A DNA stretch of 7,553 bases from Candidatus Nanopelagicales bacterium (GTDB taxonomy: Bacteria; Actinomycetota; Actinomycetes; S36-B12; GCA-2699445). Shown here piece by piece: positions 5,850-7,553 of this stretch. The notes beneath the pieces were generated by a model. That model was not told where the DNA came from, made no database searches, and was given only the letters and a program-made list of their open reading frames with translations. Position numbers and translations under genes: made by a program. The stretch is taken from contig JAOZTQ010000062.1 in the NCBI GenBank assembly GCA_029939085.1, forward strand, positions 1-7,553. The letters are read 5' to 3'. Positions within the stretch are counted from its first letter, which is position 1. Every line of letters begins with the position of its first letter.

Positions 5850-6757
5850 TCTCCGACAACTTTGCCTATTGGGGGTTTTCTACGGGTTGGTCAGTCGTTC
5901 GGCGAATGTCGGATAAGCGGGCCTACGGCCTGTTCAATCGAATGGCTGACCAGTTCTGGCGGCGCCGCGGTGAGTCAGTTCTGCAGTATGAGCGGAATCT
6001 CGCGCGAGTAATGCCCGAGGCCGACGAAAATCAGCTTCGATTGGCATCTCGTGAGGGGCTGCGGAGTTACGCGAGGTATTGGTGCGATGCCTTTCGGATG
6101 CCGGATTGGCCATTGGAACGCATTGTCAACCTGCCAGTTCAGGGAGTAGAGCACCTTGATCGGCTCGTGGCCGAACAAGAGCGCATCTTCTTCGTTGCTC
6201 CCCATGCCGGGAATTACGACTGGGGTGCCGCCTTCCTCGCCCAGCGGTACGGCAGTTGTACAACGGTTGCCGAGCAGCTAAAGCCGGAACGGCTATTCCG
6301 TAAGTTTCTAGAGTTCCGCACCGAGTTAGGTATGGAGATCATTGGAACGAAAACGCCCGACATCATGGACATCCTCACCGAACGCGTTGAAAGTGGCGTG
6401 TTGTGCGGGGTTGTGGGGGATCGTGATCTGTCCCATCACGGTGTACCGGTCGAGTTTTTCGGAGAGCCCACAACCTTCCCGCGTGGACCTGCCGTAGTGA
6501 GTAGGCGGACCAACGCGAAGATCCTGGTGGTGAGCTTTTACTACACGCCGCAATCTGCAGCTGCGACTATTTACCCACCCTTGGAACCTGTCATAACTGA
6601 TGATGAGGATCACGATATTCGTGCCACTACGCAACTAGTTGCTGACCAACTAGCGGAGGGAATTTCACGGCATCCGACCGATTGGCACATGCTGCAGCCG
6701 TTGTGGCTATCTGATCTCGACCCGAATAGGGGCCCACGGAGTCGTGAGCAGCAGTGA
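5846..6757 (+). CDS. patA: Phosphatidylinositol mannoside acyltransferase (PatA-like)
   Basis: This 303-residue membrane-associated protein belongs to the LpxL/HtrB-like acyltransferases. In mycobacteria the enzyme moves an acyl chain from acyl-CoA to position 6 of the mannose added by PimA, on the cytoplasmic membrane face. The catalytic H-x4-D motif is H120 and D125 (in PHAGNYD). Other matches to mycobacterial PatA are TTVAEQLKPE (139-148), FFGEPT (204-209) and the C-terminal DWHMLQPLW (279-287). The Glu reported as functionally important in M. smegmatis PatA (E200, in AERDL) aligns with D192 here (GDRDL), which keeps the charge. The N-terminus is shorter than the mycobacterial one. The start is GTG 5846, overlapping the pgsA stop as GTGA with only a weak ribosome site, so coupling to pgsA translation is likely. 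The 3' end overlaps pimA the same way. Confidence 0.93.
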   Translation: MISDNFAYWGFSTGWSVVRRMSDKRAYGLFNRMADQFWRRRGESVLQYERNLARVMPEADENQLRLASREGLRSYARYWCDAFRMPDWPLERIVNLPVQGVEHLDRLVAEQERIFFVAPHAGNYDWGAAFLAQRYGSCTTVAEQLKPERLFRKFLEFRTELGMEIIGTKTPDIMDILTERVESGVLCGVVGDRDLSHHGVPVEFFGEPTTFPRGPAVVSRRTNAKILVVSFYYTPQSAAATIYPPLEPVITDDEDHDIRATTQLVADQLAEGISRHPTDWHMLQPLWLSDLDPNRGPRSREQQ

Positions 6758-7553
6758 GCGAGGAGCCGCTAAACGTCGGCATCGTGTGTCCCTATGCCTG
6801 GGATAGCCCAGGGGGCGTTCAGTTCCATATTCGGGATCTACGAGATGCACTTGTGCGTCTAGGTCATTCAGTTTCAGTACTTGCACCTGCTGAAGACGAT
6901 TCGACGTTACCCGACTATGTCACGTCTACGGGAAAACCTGTTGCCGTCAAGTACAACGGGTCAGTGGCGAGACTCAATGTAGGGGTCCGATCAACCCGTC
7001 GGCTGCGCGATTGGATTCGCGACGGTGATTTCGATGTCATGCATGTGCATGAGCCGATATCGCCAGGCATATCTGCTGTAGCGATTTGGGCGGCACAAGG
7101 TCCCATTGTGGCGACTTGGCATTCCTCGATGGAGAAATCACGAGCTCTGTCAGCCGGTTTCTACATTGCTCAAACAGTTATGGAGAAGACGCGCGGGCGA
7201 ATCGCCGTCTCGGAACTTGCTCGACGTACTCTGGTCGAACACCTCGGTGGTGATGCGGTCCTGATCCCGAATGGGGTCGAATGCTCCAACTTCGCGGCTG
7301 GTTCTCCCTTTCCAGGATGGCCTGGTTCCGGCGGTGCCCTATATTTCCTGGGACGTCTGGACGAGCCGCGTAAAGGCCTGTCCATCTTGTTGGAAGCTAT
7401 GCCGACCATTGCTGGGGCTAATCCTGATGTCCGACTACTGCTCGCTGGCCCGGGGGATGAAGCGGAAATTCGCGATTCGGTACCGGGAGATGTAGCCGAA
7501 CGATTGTCTTTTCTGGGTCTGGTTTCGGAGGAAGACAAAGTTAACGCATTTCT
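6754..7553 (+). CDS. pimA: Phosphatidylinositol alpha-mannosyltransferase PimA (C-terminus beyond right edge)
   Basis: This GT4-family GT-B glycosyltransferase transfers mannose from GDP-mannose to phosphatidylinositol, the first step of PIM synthesis, at the inner membrane face. 266 residues are visible of about 380 expected. The N-terminal acceptor domain shows VCPYAWDSPGGVQ (11-23), with the glycine loop G20-G21, then YNGSVARL (67-74), HVHEP (97-101), GPIVATWHSS (116-125) and the basic segment around R81-R86. The donor domain begins near 167 and has IPNGV (171-175) and FLGRLDEPRKG (198-208), with R201 and K207 expected to contact the GDP-mannose diphosphate. The C-terminal E-x7-E element lies outside the window. 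The GTG start at 6754 overlaps the patA stop as GTGA, and the first beta-strand (LNVGIV) begins at residue 6, leaving no room for a later start. Confidence 0.96.
   Translation, partial: MSEEPLNVGIVCPYAWDSPGGVQFHIRDLRDALVRLGHSVSVLAPAEDDSTLPDYVTSTGKPVAVKYNGSVARLNVGVRSTRRLRDWIRDGDFDVMHVHEPISPGISAVAIWAAQGPIVATWHSSMEKSRALSAGFYIAQTVMEKTRGRIAVSELARRTLVEHLGGDAVLIPNGVECSNFAAGSPFPGWPGSGGALYFLGRLDEPRKGLSILLEAMPTIAGANPDVRLLLAGPGDEAEIRDSVPGDVAERLSFLGLVSEEDKVNAF

Noticed and set aside
7170..7538. Minus-strand open frame of 122 codons at the right end
   Set aside because: It is antisense to the well-supported pimA frame and shows no motif.

Overview
The window looks like a chromosomal segment from an actinomycete-type actinobacterium. 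The main evidence is the gene order threonyl-tRNA synthetase, HIT-family nucleotide phosphorylase, phosphatidylinositol phosphate synthase, phosphatidylinositol mannoside (PIM) acyltransferase, and PimA mannosyltransferase. This is the same order as the mycobacterial thrS-Rv2613c-pgsA1-patA-pimA cluster, and inositol phospholipids and PIMs are actinobacterial envelope lipids. By eye the base composition is only moderately GC-rich, with many A/T third codon positions. That fits a mid-GC actinobacterium better than Streptomyces or Mycobacterium. I cannot name the genus.

Layout: positions 1-457 (minus strand) hold the N-terminal part of a fasciclin-domain lipoprotein whose 3' end lies outside the window. 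A 175-bp divergent spacer (458-632) carries a candidate promoter for each direction. Positions 633-1583 (plus) encode a two-part protein: a four-cysteine zinc ribbon followed by 48 pentapeptide repeats in unbroken register. Its start appears to be leaderless. After a 77-bp gap containing a strong dyad, thrS (1661-3646) and the HIT gene (3643-4218) overlap by 4 nt. A 126-bp gap with two hairpins and a direct repeat precedes an orphan OmpR-type response regulator (4345-5040). A 149-bp gap then leads to pgsA (5190-5849), patA (5846-6757) and pimA (6754 to the right edge, truncated), which are joined by 4-nt GTGA overlaps.

How the genes work together: PgsA makes phosphatidylinositol phosphate from CDP-diacylglycerol and inositol phosphate. 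After dephosphorylation, PimA adds the first mannose to phosphatidylinositol and PatA acylates that mannose. These are the first committed membrane steps towards PIM, lipomannan and lipoarabinomannan. ThrS and the HIT enzyme (probably an Ap4A phosphorylase) form a second functional pair, because aminoacyl-tRNA synthetases generate Ap4A. The response regulator separates these two halves and has its own non-coding flanks and no partner kinase in view. It and the zinc ribbon-pentapeptide protein are the least expected items. I saw no insertion sequence, CRISPR array, tRNA or rRNA.
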